This document shows, piece by piece, positions 34,901 to 43,844 of a stretch of 49,042 nucleotides of DNA (the first letter of the stretch is position 1; the number at the start of each line of letters is the position of its first letter). A model generated the notes under the pieces. The model had not been told where the DNA came from, did no database searches, and saw only the letters and a program-made list of their open reading frames with translations. Made by a program: the position numbers and the translations under genes. Source of the DNA: Ruminococcus sp. (GTDB taxonomy: Bacteria > Bacillota > Clostridia > Oscillospirales > Acutalibacteraceae); assembly GCA_017481885.1 (NCBI GenBank), contig JAFUOM010000100.1:1-49042 (forward strand), given 5' to 3'.

Positions 34901-35281
34901 TAGCAACAACACCATATTCTCGACTTCACTCATGTACATAATGTCAATAAATACTTACACTTGATTGTAACAAACAGCGAAAAACGGAGTTTTCAACACT
35001 ATAACCAGCGAGCAACATTTATATTATAATTACATTTCATTTGATTTGATTATATTTTATTATATTTAATTATATTAGTCCGGCAAAAATCCGCCGTAAT
35101 TTGTAGGTGATTACACCGCAGTTTTCAACATTGGACTTTGACACACTCATCACAAATGGCATTAACATCACGTTTTTGAGCAACAATAAAACAAAAAATT
35201 TTCAACATACATTGCTGTTAACAAAAAAAGCATATCAATACTTTTTCAGTTTTTACAAAAAAACACGATTATTTAGCAAGA

Positions 35282-35310
35282 TTGACACAAAATTAAAACT
35301 CGGGTATACT
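35282..35310 (+). promoter_or_regulatory. Strong consensus promoter of glnA
   Basis: A perfect TTGACA (35282-35287), 17 bp, then TATACT (35305-35310). The leader is short, about 30 bases, with no visible attenuator. AAAGAGGTG follows before ATG 35349. Confidence 0.85.
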
Positions 35311-35348
35311 AAATGTGTACAGAAAATTTTACAAAGAGGTGTTCTTTT

Positions 35349-36575
35349 ATGGCAAAAACTGTCAAAGATATCATTAAGCTTATCAAAGAAAATGATATCA
35401 AAATGGTTGACTTTAAAATGGTCGACATCAACGGTCAATACAGACACGTTTCAATCTTAGCAGAAAACTTTACTGAAGATACTATGAAAAGCGGTATCGG
35501 TTTTGACGCTTCAAACTACGGCTATGCTGTTGTTGAAAAAAGTGATATGGTGTTCATTCCTGACCCTGACACAGCGTACATTGACCCATTCTGTGAGATT
35601 CCTACACTCTCAATGACTGGTAATGCGATGATTATCGACAATCCTGAAAATCGACCACTTGCTCAGTATCCAAGAAACATTGTTAAAGCCGCTACTGAAT
35701 ATATGAAGCAAAGCGGTGTTGCAGACACAATGTACATTCTTCCTGAATTTGAGTTCTATCTTTTTGATCAGGTCGGCTGGACTGTTCAGCCAAACGAAGT
35801 AACTGCTTTTGTTGATACAGACCAGTCATACTGGAACAGTGCTACTCAGGGCAAGGGTTGTGTTGTACCTCACCAGAAGGCTTACCACGTTGCAAAGCCA
35901 TTTGACACATCATACGACATCCGCAGTGAGATGTGCCTTATGATGAAAGAAATGGGAATTGAAATCAACTATCAGCACCCTGAGGTTGCAGCTTCAGGTC
36001 AGTTTGAAATCGAGCCACAGCTCGGTGAAATGACACACATGGCTGACGCTTCAATGATGATTAAGTACATCATCCACAACGTTGCTATGAAGTACGGCAA
36101 GACCGCTACATTTATGCCTAAGCCAATCTACGGTGAGGCAGGTTCCGGTATGCACGTTCATATGCTTTTAATGAAAGACGGACAACCTGTATTTTCTGAC
36201 GACAACGGCTACTCAAATCTAAGTAAAGAAGCTCACTACTTTATGGGCGGTCTCTTAAAGCATATCAGCTCACTTTGTGCTATCACAAATCCTAGCACAA
36301 ACTCATTCAAGCGTTTGGTGCCAGGCTTTGAGGCTCCTGTGACAGTTGGTTATGCAACATCAAACCGCAGTGCTGTTATACGTATTCCTGCTTACGCAAA
36401 GAGCCCTGAAAAGCGTAGATTTGAACTTAGAAACCCTGATGCAACCTGTAACCCATATTTCTGCTATGCCGCAATTCTTATGGCAGGTTTAGACGGTATC
36501 AAAAATAAGATTGACCCACACGAAAACGGCTGGGGTCCATACGATATGAACCTCTTCCACTTAAGCGATGAATAA
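35349..36575 (+). CDS. glnA: Glutamine synthetase type I, open frame up to an in-frame TAA
   Basis: This part encodes 408 residues of a type I glutamine synthetase, which makes glutamine from glutamate, ammonia and ATP. Motifs include the N-terminal beta-grasp (VDFKMVDINGQYRHVSI), the metal-binding GQFEIEP and GSGMHVHM, the NPSTNSFKRLVPGFEAPV active-site segment, and RNPDATCNPYFCYAAIL. The usual length is 440-475, so it is short. The frame stops at TAA 36573-36575 within HLSDE-stop-KAKLKG; related enzymes have a sense codon here, so a GAA to TAA change is the simplest reading. ATG 35349 follows AAAGAGGTG. The reading after the stop is given as a separate entry. Confidence 0.9.
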   Translation: MAKTVKDIIKLIKENDIKMVDFKMVDINGQYRHVSILAENFTEDTMKSGIGFDASNYGYAVVEKSDMVFIPDPDTAYIDPFCEIPTLSMTGNAMIIDNPENRPLAQYPRNIVKAATEYMKQSGVADTMYILPEFEFYLFDQVGWTVQPNEVTAFVDTDQSYWNSATQGKGCVVPHQKAYHVAKPFDTSYDIRSEMCLMMKEMGIEINYQHPEVAASGQFEIEPQLGEMTHMADASMMIKYIIHNVAMKYGKTATFMPKPIYGEAGSGMHVHMLLMKDGQPVFSDDNGYSNLSKEAHYFMGGLLKHISSLCAITNPSTNSFKRLVPGFEAPVTVGYATSNRSAVIRIPAYAKSPEKRRFELRNPDATCNPYFCYAAILMAGLDGIKNKIDPHENGWGPYDMNLFHLSDE

Positions 36576-36773
36576 AAAGCAAAGCTCAAAGGTCTTCCAA
36601 CATCTTTGGAGCAGGCTCTCGATGCATTGGAAGCTGACCACGACTACTTAACAGAGGGTGGCGTATTCCCAAAAGAGCTTATCGCAAACTTCATCAAAAC
36701 AAAACGTGCAGAGTGTGCTGAACTTTCAAAAATCCCACATCCTGCTGAGTTTGAAAAATACTACACCCTTTAA
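36576..36773 (+). pseudogene. glnA: C-terminal part of glnA after the in-frame stop
   Basis: Reading in the same frame past TAA 36573-36575 gives 65 sense codons that match the C-terminal helical region of type I glutamine synthetases: KAKLKGLPTSLEQALDALEA, DHDYLTEGGVFPKELI, then ALPHA-like KTKRAEC and PAEFEKYYTL, ending at TAA 36771-36773. With the stop ignored the total is 474 residues, a normal length. There is no ribosome site or start codon to express it on its own. No frame shift is needed, only one codon change. Confidence 0.85.
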
Positions 36774-36791
36774 TAATATCAGCATACAAAA

Positions 36792-36821
36792 AAGGCACTT
36801 CGTTTTGAAGTGCCTTCCTTT
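36792..36821. terminator. Bidirectional terminator between glnA and the lipoprotein gene
   Basis: AAGGCACTTC (36792-36801) pairs with GAAGTGCCTT (36807-36816), with T-runs on both sides. Confidence 0.85.
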
Positions 36822-36830
36822 TTGCAATAA

Positions 36831-37481
36831 TTATACTACATAGAATGAATCCAAGATGCTCTTAACAGTAGCTTCGTCGATTGAAGTAATTGTGATGTTA
36901 GCAACGTAACCGCTACACTTCTTAGCAAAAGCTGTCTGGTAAAGCTTTGTGCCATTGATTTCAGCAACAACATCCAAAGAATCAAACTCTTCGCCGTCGA
37001 TTGTCACCTTACCGATTGTGTAGTCAAAGTTTGTAGCACCCATGTTTGTGTAAGCAGTTTCGATTGAATCAACAGAATGCTCATAGTAGTCTTTCATATC
37101 AAGTGCCAAAAGAGTAACGCTGTCAACCTTTTCGAGATTCACGTTAATACTGTCAACATTATTATTGTTCACAGCATACATATCGTAAACCAACTGAGCA
37201 TCCTGCATCAATTTTTCATATTCTTCACCGGCAGCATCAGTTGTAACGTTGTTAAGTTCTCTAATTTGCTCGTCTGTGTAAAAAGACCAATTTTCAGGCA
37301 AGTTGCAACCAATACCGATGAAAGTGCTTTCGTACTTAAGGCCATCAACAGAACCTGCTGAATAAGCCTCTTCTGAAGTTTTCTGTTCACCGCGGATTTC
37401 ATCTTCACTAGTAGTTGAACCGCAAGCTGTTACAGAAAAAATCATCATAACAGAAAGCAATAAAGCTAATAATTTTTTCAT
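36831..37481 (-). CDS. Putative lipoprotein
   Basis: The protein has about 216 residues. ATG 37481 is preferred over the frame start at 37499 because GAGGGT lies just upstream. The lipobox is VTAC (Cys 20). The mature part has a Ser/Glu-rich linker and one domain (about 45-215) that resembles lipoprotein surface domains with an alternating beta pattern: STFIGIGCNLPENWSFYTDE, INVNLEKVDSVTLLAL, and DGEEFDSLDVVAEING. I do not recognise the family. It is monocistronic with its own promoter at 37525-37553. Confidence 0.75.
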   Translation of the reverse strand: MKKLLALLLSVMMIFSVTACGSTTSEDEIRGEQKTSEEAYSAGSVDGLKYESTFIGIGCNLPENWSFYTDEQIRELNNVTTDAAGEEYEKLMQDAQLVYDMYAVNNNNVDSINVNLEKVDSVTLLALDMKDYYEHSVDSIETAYTNMGATNFDYTIGKVTIDGEEFDSLDVVAEINGTKLYQTAFAKKCSGYVANITITSIDEATVKSILDSFYVV

Positions 37482-37524
37482 TTTAATACCCTCATTCATT
37501 TAAATTCTCATAACGAGTGTATGT

Positions 37525-37553
37525 ATTCTAACACAGCACGTAATTAAAGTCAA
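37525..37553 (-). promoter_or_regulatory. Sigma-A-type promoter of the 37481 lipoprotein gene
   Basis: On the reverse strand TTGACT (37553-37548), 17 bp, TAGAAT (37530-37525). Both hexamers and the spacing equal those of the DUF1292 promoter. Confidence 0.7.
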
Positions 37554-37596
37554 ATTCACAAGCCACAAAATCAGTATTATTCCCCTATATTTACAC

Positions 37597-37628
37597 AAAA
37601 GCACGGATGCTCAAACACCCGTGCTTTT
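37597..37628. terminator. Terminator hairpin
   Basis: AAAAGCACGG (37597-37606) pairs with CCGTGCTTTT (37619-37628). It lies just after the membrane protein gene ending at 37631. Confidence 0.8.
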
Positions 37629-37630
37629 TA

Positions 37631-38242
37631 CTAATGCTCATCAGCTAGTTTTTGGTTTGCTTTGTACTGAATGTTTGTGAAAACAAACATAAGAATTACA
37701 ATCAATATGCAGACTTGAATTATCAAGTCGCCTCTGCCCCATACTGTTGTAACCGCTACTTTACCCAAGAAGTCGCAATATCTGTTAAACAATTCTGGCC
37801 TCAACAAGTACACACACCATTCAATTGAAGCTTTAAGTCTTAAAAGCGGTGTAATTAATACAATAACAAATCTGAAACACGCCAACATAAAACGATAACC
37901 GTCTTTATTGTTCGGTAACTTATACCAGGTCCAGATGTACTTGTCAGGTCTATCGAACAGCATCATTGACATATACTCTTTTTTGCTGTTACAAGCGACT
38001 ATTTTCGGCTCGTACCCGATAAAAACATAGTATGCCATAAACACATCAAGTGCGTACAAAATCACATTCATAGCAAGCAATCCTGCCCACGAAAAACCGA
38101 GTGTGTGCACAAGCGGATTTGATTCTTTTGACAAATCCGGAGAACCTATGTATGTAAGCAAATTATCAATTACTGATATCACAAACATAAACGAAATTAT
38201 CGCAAAAAATGCTATTTTGTTTTTTCTTTTACTTTTACACAT
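37631..38242 (-). CDS. Membrane protein of unknown family
   Basis: The protein has about 203 residues and four hydrophobic segments (about 12-33, 50-72, 118-143 and 175-197). The long cytoplasmic or external loop contains DRPDKYIWTWYKLPNNKDG. I do not recognise the family. ATG 38242 is supported by AGGAGA; an in-frame GTG at 38260 is less likely. It is not close to any partner gene: 176 bp separate it from the next reverse-strand gene. Confidence 0.7.
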   Translation of the reverse strand: MCKSKRKNKIAFFAIISFMFVISVIDNLLTYIGSPDLSKESNPLVHTLGFSWAGLLAMNVILYALDVFMAYYVFIGYEPKIVACNSKKEYMSMMLFDRPDKYIWTWYKLPNNKDGYRFMLACFRFVIVLITPLLRLKASIEWCVYLLRPELFNRYCDFLGKVAVTTVWGRGDLIIQVCILIVILMFVFTNIQYKANQKLADEH

Positions 38243-38418
38243 AATTCTCTCCTGTAACACATTAAATTACTGTGTTAAATTCTACCAAATCAAAACACCT
38301 CAAATGTGAACAGAATAAAAACACAAAATGATTGTTTACCGAAACAGTGTTTAGCCCATAACCCGTATCCCCTTGCTAACGCGACATCATCTAACGCATC
38401 TTCTTTTGAAACCAAACA

Positions 38419-38787
38419 TCATAATTCAGCATCGTTAGCAAAGCTCTTGGTCTGCTTATCCCTTCTCTTTACAAATGCAACAATACACATAACTACTAAG
38501 CTGATTGCAAGATTAATGCCTGTATAGACTAGATAATCAGGTTCACCGTATATCAAACAAATAGAAAGCATAAACAAACCGCTAGTTATAAATGGTAACA
38601 AAAACAACTTTTCTATGCTGAGTCCGCTGACGATTCCGCTAATTAACGAAAGCAACGGATAGGCAAACTGAACAAATACTAATAAAACAAAAAGCAGTCT
38701 ACCATCATCCATTAATTTAAAGCACATTACAGGACAAACCGCCAATATAATTGCTGAAATAACACTCCAGATAATAAGTTTCTTCAT
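38419..38787 (-). CDS. Small four-helix membrane protein
   Basis: The protein has 122 residues, mostly in four hydrophobic helices (about 5-22, 30-52, 60-80, 87-105), with a basic cytoplasmic tail. ATG 38787 behind GAGGT is preferred over the TTG at 38799. It lies 25 bp downstream of the 38812 gene and is probably co-transcribed. The function is unknown. Confidence 0.7.
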   Translation of the reverse strand: MKKLIIWSVISAIILAVCPVMCFKLMDDGRLLFVLLVFVQFAYPLLSLISGIVSGLSIEKLFLLPFITSGLFMLSICLIYGEPDYLVYTGINLAISLVVMCIVAFVKRRDKQTKSFANDAEL

Positions 38788-38811
38788 TATGTACCTCAAA
38801 ATTAACCTAAA

Positions 38812-39300
38812 TCAGAACACACAATCTTCTCTAAGATTATTCCAACGATAAGTTGCGGTGGAATACGGTATATGAAGCTGACATTCACCATACCAACAGC
38901 CCTTATAAAGCAACCAACACCGCCACATCTGCTCAAAATGTGTTCTGTATTGATATATAAATTCAAGCTGAAACTTTCCACTGTTAATAGCACTCATCAA
39001 CTTTTCTAAATCCCAGTATTCAACAACAGTTTTACGGTATTTTCTATTTCTGAACACTTCCATATAAACAGGAAAATGTTTGTCAGGTACTACTTTAAAA
39101 TCAACCTGTGCAGCATCAGTACGCACAATATCGTTTAGCTCACTCGACTCATGCGTTGGATCAATCCAAAATCCGTCAGACATATTAAAAAACAAAACAT
39201 TATTAAAAAACGAAATCTTGTCTGCAATACAATCGTGCAAAGTTAATTTACTACCATGATAATCATCAGGGTCATTGTGTAAGAATTTTTCATTCATCAT
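38812..39300 (-). CDS. Uncharacterised cytoplasmic protein
   Basis: The protein has about 162 residues, no signal peptide and no membrane helix. It has many aromatic residues and a short C-terminal W/Y/C-rich region (MWRCWLLYKGCWYGECQLHI). ATG 39300 lies seven bases after AAGGAGGT. I do not recognise the family; the pattern (short acidic N-terminus, VVPDKHFPVYMEVFRNRKYRK) is reminiscent of immunity-like or phage-type small proteins, but this is not a call. It is the first gene of a two-gene operon with 38419. Confidence 0.6.
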   Translation of the reverse strand: MMNEKFLHNDPDDYHGSKLTLHDCIADKISFFNNVLFFNMSDGFWIDPTHESSELNDIVRTDAAQVDFKVVPDKHFPVYMEVFRNRKYRKTVVEYWDLEKLMSAINSGKFQLEFIYQYRTHFEQMWRCWLLYKGCWYGECQLHIPYSTATYRWNNLREDCVF

Positions 39301-39320
39301 CACGTACACCTCCTTAGCTT

Positions 39321-39349
39321 ATTATATCACTATGTCTACTGACTTTCAA
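39321..39349 (-). promoter_or_regulatory. Sigma-A-type promoter of the 39300 gene
   Basis: On the reverse strand TTGAAA (39349-39344), 17 bp, TATAAT (39326-39321). Confidence 0.75.
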
Positions 39350-39362
39350 CAAACCATAACAA

Positions 39363-39400
39363 AGCAACGGCAAGGAAAAGCACTTATCCTTACCGTTGCT
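39363..39400 (-). terminator. Terminator of the LuxE/LuxC/MATE operon
   Basis: On the reverse strand AGCAACGGTAAGGA (39400-39387) pairs with TCCTTGCCGTTGCT (39376-39363), 13 Watson-Crick pairs plus one G-T. A weakly T-rich TTTGTTATGGTTTG follows. Confidence 0.7.
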
Positions 39401-39440
39401 CTATATAACTACATTTTAATAACTTAATTCCAGCAGATAA

Positions 39441-40694
39441 TCAGTTTCTCTTGTCAAGGATAACCTTCAATTTACCTGTTCGTGGATTATACTCAAGGTC
39501 ATTTGCTTTGCACCATACAACATTTGGCACATCATTTGTTCCGTCGTTTATAGCATCAAGCAGAAGTGGTCGCTCTTTGTACAAATCCTCAAGAAATCTT
39601 TCAGTATCCGCAGATTGTATATCGCTGACAGCGATTCTGAAAGTAAATCTATCCTTTGTTGTACGGTCAACCACAATCTGGTATGCATCGTAATCAATAT
39701 CACAATGCTTGAGCACGTTACCTATATCCTGAGGGTATATGGTAACATAGCCAGCTCTTGCGGCAACATCGCTTCTGCCAAGTAATCTGAATTTTCGGTC
39801 AGGTACACAAGCAGGTTCGGTATATTCGCCCATATCTCCAGCCGGATAACGCACCAGCGGTATGAGAGTTTTAAACAGCGATGTGATATAAATCTTACCG
39901 GGTCTGCCCATCTCGGTTACAACTTCGTTTGTATCAGGGTCGATAAGCTCGATGTAGGTTAAATCTGACAAAGTGCGATGCTCGTTGTAGCCGCAATCCT
40001 TTGTAAAATATCCGATTGGACCGCCATCGTTTGAAGCATAGAACACAGAGCGGAAATCAATTTCTCTTTTAAAAGCTTTGCAAATTCTTTCTCTTTGGTC
40101 AGGATACAAAGTTTCGCCTGCAAAGTAGATTGTGTCTACATTAAAGCCTGTGAGCTTGTTTTCATTAATATAAGAGATAATTTTTGTGATTATCGACGGC
40201 AGACCTGCAATGCAGTTAATTTTGTGGTCCAGGATTGTTGTGACCATTTCTTCGATAGAGCCATTGCCTGAGATATTATAAACAATTGTTTTAGCTGATG
40301 CGTGGTAAAGCATACTGTATGTATACAGAAAGCTTGCATACATTCCGCCTGCATAAAAAAGGTTAGCTATTTTGTCACCGTTTTTAAGACCGCCTTTGTG
40401 AAGCACGGCACCGCTACACTCGCACATAGCCTGCCATTCCTCAGCTGAATATAAAGAATATTTCGGGTCACCTGTAGTACCTCCGCTTTTGAAAATCTGA
40501 CCGTCGGTCTGTTTTCTGGTTGCAACAGTGCCACCAAACTTATCGCAATATTTCCAAAAATCTCCTTGGTCTACAAGTGGCAAGTCCTGTAAAGTAACAT
40601 CTTTTGGAAGGTCTTTGTAAAGGTTTTTATAATACTGTGAGTTTTCTCTTGCGTAAGAAATAATCTCGTCTACGGTGTAGGTTTTAAAGCCCAT
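39441..40694 (-). CDS. PaaK-like AMP-forming acyl/aryl ligase
   Basis: The protein has 417 residues and belongs to the phenylacetate-CoA ligase (PaaK/CapK) branch of the ANL adenylating enzymes. The phosphate-binding loop is FKSGGTTGDPKYS at residues about 68-80; NLFYAGGMYASF, TIYFAGETLYPDQ and PLVRYPAGDMGEY are the later ANL motifs. It would activate a carboxylate as the acyl-adenylate and pass it to CoA or another acceptor; the substrate is not apparent. It overlaps the upstream GNAT gene by one base (TAATG), as the last gene of the operon. A related domain is fused to the LuxC protein upstream, and the two share SGGxxGxxK and NLFYxGG. Confidence 0.85.
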   Translation of the reverse strand: MGFKTYTVDEIISYARENSQYYKNLYKDLPKDVTLQDLPLVDQGDFWKYCDKFGGTVATRKQTDGQIFKSGGTTGDPKYSLYSAEEWQAMCECSGAVLHKGGLKNGDKIANLFYAGGMYASFLYTYSMLYHASAKTIVYNISGNGSIEEMVTTILDHKINCIAGLPSIITKIISYINENKLTGFNVDTIYFAGETLYPDQRERICKAFKREIDFRSVFYASNDGGPIGYFTKDCGYNEHRTLSDLTYIELIDPDTNEVVTEMGRPGKIYITSLFKTLIPLVRYPAGDMGEYTEPACVPDRKFRLLGRSDVAARAGYVTIYPQDIGNVLKHCDIDYDAYQIVVDRTTKDRFTFRIAVSDIQSADTERFLEDLYKERPLLLDAINDGTNDVPNVVWCKANDLEYNPRTGKLKVILDKRN

Positions 40695-42139
40695 TATTTC
40701 TCCCTCTTTTCTGTAAGTGCTTTGATATCCTGAGTAAGCTCTTCGAATTCACCAACAGTAACCAGTTGGTCGTAGCTACGCACACTTTTTATAAGCAACT
40801 GCATTACAATGTAATCATCGTTTTCTGCACCCGGCAGAATTCCGGACAAAGTGAATTTACATTTCTTTGCAGTAATAAATGCTTCTTCACAGGACGAATG
40901 ACGTAAAGAAATGAAAAGCTCCAGCATCTCGTGCTTTTTACGTATCGAATCTGCTACTGCATCCTTTAAAATCTTTTCAACATCTTCGCCCGCTTGAGTC
41001 AAAATGATTCTTTTCATTTTAAGCATAACGTTGTCTTCGATTTTAACACAAGTATTCAAAGCTAACTCTTTGTCATCTTTAGCCTCTGCTTTAAGTGTTG
41101 CTTTTTCACAAATCTTTGCTACAAAACTCTTGATTTCAGCAGGTGGATAAATGACAGTAGTTGCGTTTTCGTCCATCATTTTTATGCAGGCAAAAAGATC
41201 AAGGCGTTCTTTTTGCTTGTTGTACTCGCTTTCAACTTCCGAACCGATGTAAGAAAGTAAAATCGATGTTGCCGTATAGTTGCTTTTAAGGAAAGCTTTC
41301 TGAGATATTGGATGATATGCAACAGGCTGTCCCATCATTGCACGAAAACCTTTTTCTTTTGCAATTTTTTCAGCGTGATCCATAAACTTTGCAAAAAGTC
41401 CCAGACCTCTGAATTCTTTTCTGGTAACAACCGTGGAAATCTCCGGCATATTATCGAACAAGTCTGAAAACGCCAAAGCAAAATGACCTGCAGTTTGTCC
41501 GTGCTCATTGACAGCCAAAAAGGACATCAGCTCTCCTTCTCTGATCATTCGCATTAAATTGTCGACATAGTACAGTTTTTCGTATGCGTAAGAGTAACCG
41601 TATTCGCTGTAAATACAACGTATAGCTTCAATGGCATCTTCTTCAGTTTCTACTGCCTTAATAGTAATATTTGTGTCAAGAGGCTTTGTTAATTCGTAAG
41701 GTTTTGGAGTTTCAAAACTTATAGGGTTACGGATTTTCTGTCGTACATACAACCTTTGACCATCTTTACCGAGCTTTTCAAGGCCCACACAGTCGATACA
41801 CTTATCAAGAACGAACTTCTGAAAATTCTCTGTGTCACTCGAAATAAGCTGCTCATCGTATGAAAAATCAATCCATTGCGGAACACCTTTATCACGCACA
41901 GAAATTTCAAGATAATCATCAACGATTGAAAGTTCAACAAAAAGCTCTCCGACTGTATTCGGGTACGCATTAGTAATGCGATTCAAAAGCATTTTTGTAA
42001 CTACAAAGCGAAGTTGATTGCAACGATCAATATCGTAGTTTTTGTGTTGAGTTATGATCATATCAATAAAGCTAAGCACCGCAGGAATGAAAAGTCTGTG
42101 ATTGCTTATTTGAAGGGTTGCCAGTTTTTTGTTTTCCAT
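40694..42139 (-). CDS. RsbW-like ATPase domain fused to GNAT acetyltransferase
   Basis: The protein has 481 residues. Residues about 5-115 resemble the RsbW/SpoIIAB-type GHKL ATPase domain (NQLRFVVTKMLLNRITNAYP, FVELSIVDDYLEISVRDKGVP), but with N of the N-box displaced and no clear G2 box, so catalytic competence is uncertain. Residues about 150-300 are a GNAT domain with the acetyl-CoA loop in VVTRKEFRGLGLFAKFMDHA. A C-terminal 150-residue extension of unknown fold follows. It overlaps the downstream ligase gene by one base and abuts the MATE gene upstream. A role in modifying or regulating the pathway is inferred. Confidence 0.75.
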   Translation of the reverse strand: MENKKLATLQISNHRLFIPAVLSFIDMIITQHKNYDIDRCNQLRFVVTKMLLNRITNAYPNTVGELFVELSIVDDYLEISVRDKGVPQWIDFSYDEQLISSDTENFQKFVLDKCIDCVGLEKLGKDGQRLYVRQKIRNPISFETPKPYELTKPLDTNITIKAVETEEDAIEAIRCIYSEYGYSYAYEKLYYVDNLMRMIREGELMSFLAVNEHGQTAGHFALAFSDLFDNMPEISTVVTRKEFRGLGLFAKFMDHAEKIAKEKGFRAMMGQPVAYHPISQKAFLKSNYTATSILLSYIGSEVESEYNKQKERLDLFACIKMMDENATTVIYPPAEIKSFVAKICEKATLKAEAKDDKELALNTCVKIEDNVMLKMKRIILTQAGEDVEKILKDAVADSIRKKHEMLELFISLRHSSCEEAFITAKKCKFTLSGILPGAENDDYIVMQLLIKSVRSYDQLVTVGEFEELTQDIKALTEKREK

Positions 42140-43825
42140 TTAATCACCCTCTAAACATAACCTGTTAAATCCAAGTGCCGGACTGTAGCTCGAAGACTCG
42201 TTAAGGTTATAACCTTCAATGTTAATTTTGCCGTTAGAGCAGTTATCTCTTACAATCACCTTATTATCTTTATTGTTTACTTCCACTTCAATGTAACTGC
42301 TATTTTTATTAGTAAGGTTCTTTTCTATTTCACACAGATGTAAAAGCGTTGCTTTCAAAGAGTGGTCACTTATACTTTCAGAATTTTTAAGTTTTGAAAC
42401 AACATACTCTTTAAAATCAGCAAAAGAGTCTTTTTTTACATTGCAGGTGTAAGTTTCAACTGCAGTGCAAATCTCCTTGTCTAAAAGCAGAATATTGACG
42501 TTTTCAAGTCTGCGCTGTTTAGCTTTAATCAGTATAACACCAATTACCAAAGACAGAGTTTCAGATACAATATAGGCTGACCAGATACCGTTCATTTTGA
42601 ACAGATAACCTAAAGTAAAGGTTGCAATAAGGAAAACCACAAAACTCCTCAGGCTGATTAATATAGCTGAAAGCAGACTTTGCTCAATAGATTGCAAATA
42701 GTAACCTATCACCACATTCACAGTGGTAACTATCATACTTGTAGAGTAGATACGCACTGCCTGTGCAGACTGTCTGACAAGCCCAGGGTCATCAACTCCG
42801 AACACGACAGGAACTACCTGTGGAAACAGTTCCATCAATACTGTTACTGTACCGCATATCAGAAGAATAGTGATAAAAGCAAGATAAAGGGTTTCCTTGA
42901 TATTTTTGAAGCTATTTTCTCCATAATAAGTTGATACCATAGGCTGGATAGTTTGGCTGATGCCTTCAAACACAGATAAGCTGACAGTTGTAAGATTAAA
43001 GACCACAGTGTAAATAACAATACCGCTTGTACCTGCAAGACTTGCAAGCAGATGATTCATAATAAGTATTGTTATAAACTGATACACAAAGTTAAGTGCC
43101 GATGAGCCACCGTTTTTGATAATTCTTATTGCAGTAGAGTCAAATGCAAATCTAAACTTCAAAGTATTCTTGCGTGAGATAAAATGAGTCATCAATATCA
43201 GGATGCTTACAAGATTTCCAATAACCGTGGAATATGCGGCACCTGATACACCCATTCCCATAACACCCACAAACACAAAATTCAAAATGATGTCCGAGAT
43301 TATGGAAGAGAACATTCCTATCATAGACAAAGTTGGTCTGCCGTCGTTTCTGACGAAAAACGCAAGACCTATATTGAAAATAAAAACAGGTCCACCTATA
43401 AGTATTATACGCACATAGGTTTCAACAAGGTCAAAAACATCTTTTTCTGCGCCAAGCAGACCTGTAATGGTATGGCTGAAAAAAACACCTGCAAGTACAA
43501 ACATCACGCTTGCAATCGCCATAAGTTCCAAAGAAATACTGAAATCCCTATTTGCGTCGTTTTTCATTCCTTTTCCTGAGTCTATACTCATAGCTATGCA
43601 TCCGCCAACTGAAAACAGTGCAGCCAGGATATTTATTGCCATAAAAACAGGCAAAGCAAAGGTAACAACAGACAATGACAAGTCATCAAGATACTGACCG
43701 ATAATCACAGTATCAGCCATTGAACCTATCGCTGTTGTCAGGTTCATCAGAATCGTCGGAGCAAGCATTGTAAGAAAAACCTTTTTTACAATAGGATTGT
43801 GCTTATAAAAAAACGTTTCTTTCAT
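42140..43825 (-). CDS. MATE-family exporter with degenerate RsbW-like C-terminal domain
   Basis: The protein has 561 residues. Residues about 10-445 form twelve transmembrane segments of a multidrug/oligosaccharide-lipid (MATE) transporter, with MLAPTILMNLTTAIGSMADT and LDDLSLSVVTFALPVFM near the start. MATE proteins export organic cations or amphipaths in exchange for Na+ or H+. The extra C-terminal 110 residues (about 450-561) include KATLLHLCEIEKNLTNK, IEVEVNNKDNKVIVRDN and SPALGFNRLCLE, resembling an RsbW-type GHKL domain with the lid and G-boxes eroded. Standard MATE proteins lack this. It sits 19 bp downstream of the LuxC fusion gene. Confidence 0.85.
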   Translation of the reverse strand: MKETFFYKHNPIVKKVFLTMLAPTILMNLTTAIGSMADTVIIGQYLDDLSLSVVTFALPVFMAINILAALFSVGGCIAMSIDSGKGMKNDANRDFSISLELMAIASVMFVLAGVFFSHTITGLLGAEKDVFDLVETYVRIILIGGPVFIFNIGLAFFVRNDGRPTLSMIGMFSSIISDIILNFVFVGVMGMGVSGAAYSTVIGNLVSILILMTHFISRKNTLKFRFAFDSTAIRIIKNGGSSALNFVYQFITILIMNHLLASLAGTSGIVIYTVVFNLTTVSLSVFEGISQTIQPMVSTYYGENSFKNIKETLYLAFITILLICGTVTVLMELFPQVVPVVFGVDDPGLVRQSAQAVRIYSTSMIVTTVNVVIGYYLQSIEQSLLSAILISLRSFVVFLIATFTLGYLFKMNGIWSAYIVSETLSLVIGVILIKAKQRRLENVNILLLDKEICTAVETYTCNVKKDSFADFKEYVVSKLKNSESISDHSLKATLLHLCEIEKNLTNKNSSYIEVEVNNKDNKVIVRDNCSNGKINIEGYNLNESSSYSPALGFNRLCLEGD

Positions 43826-43844
43826 TTATATAAGCTTACCTCCC

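Noticed and set aside
35107..35348. Forward open frame before glnA
   Set aside because: It overlaps the consensus promoter TTGACA-17-TATACT and the glnA ribosome site, and has no ribosome site or recognisable motifs of its own.
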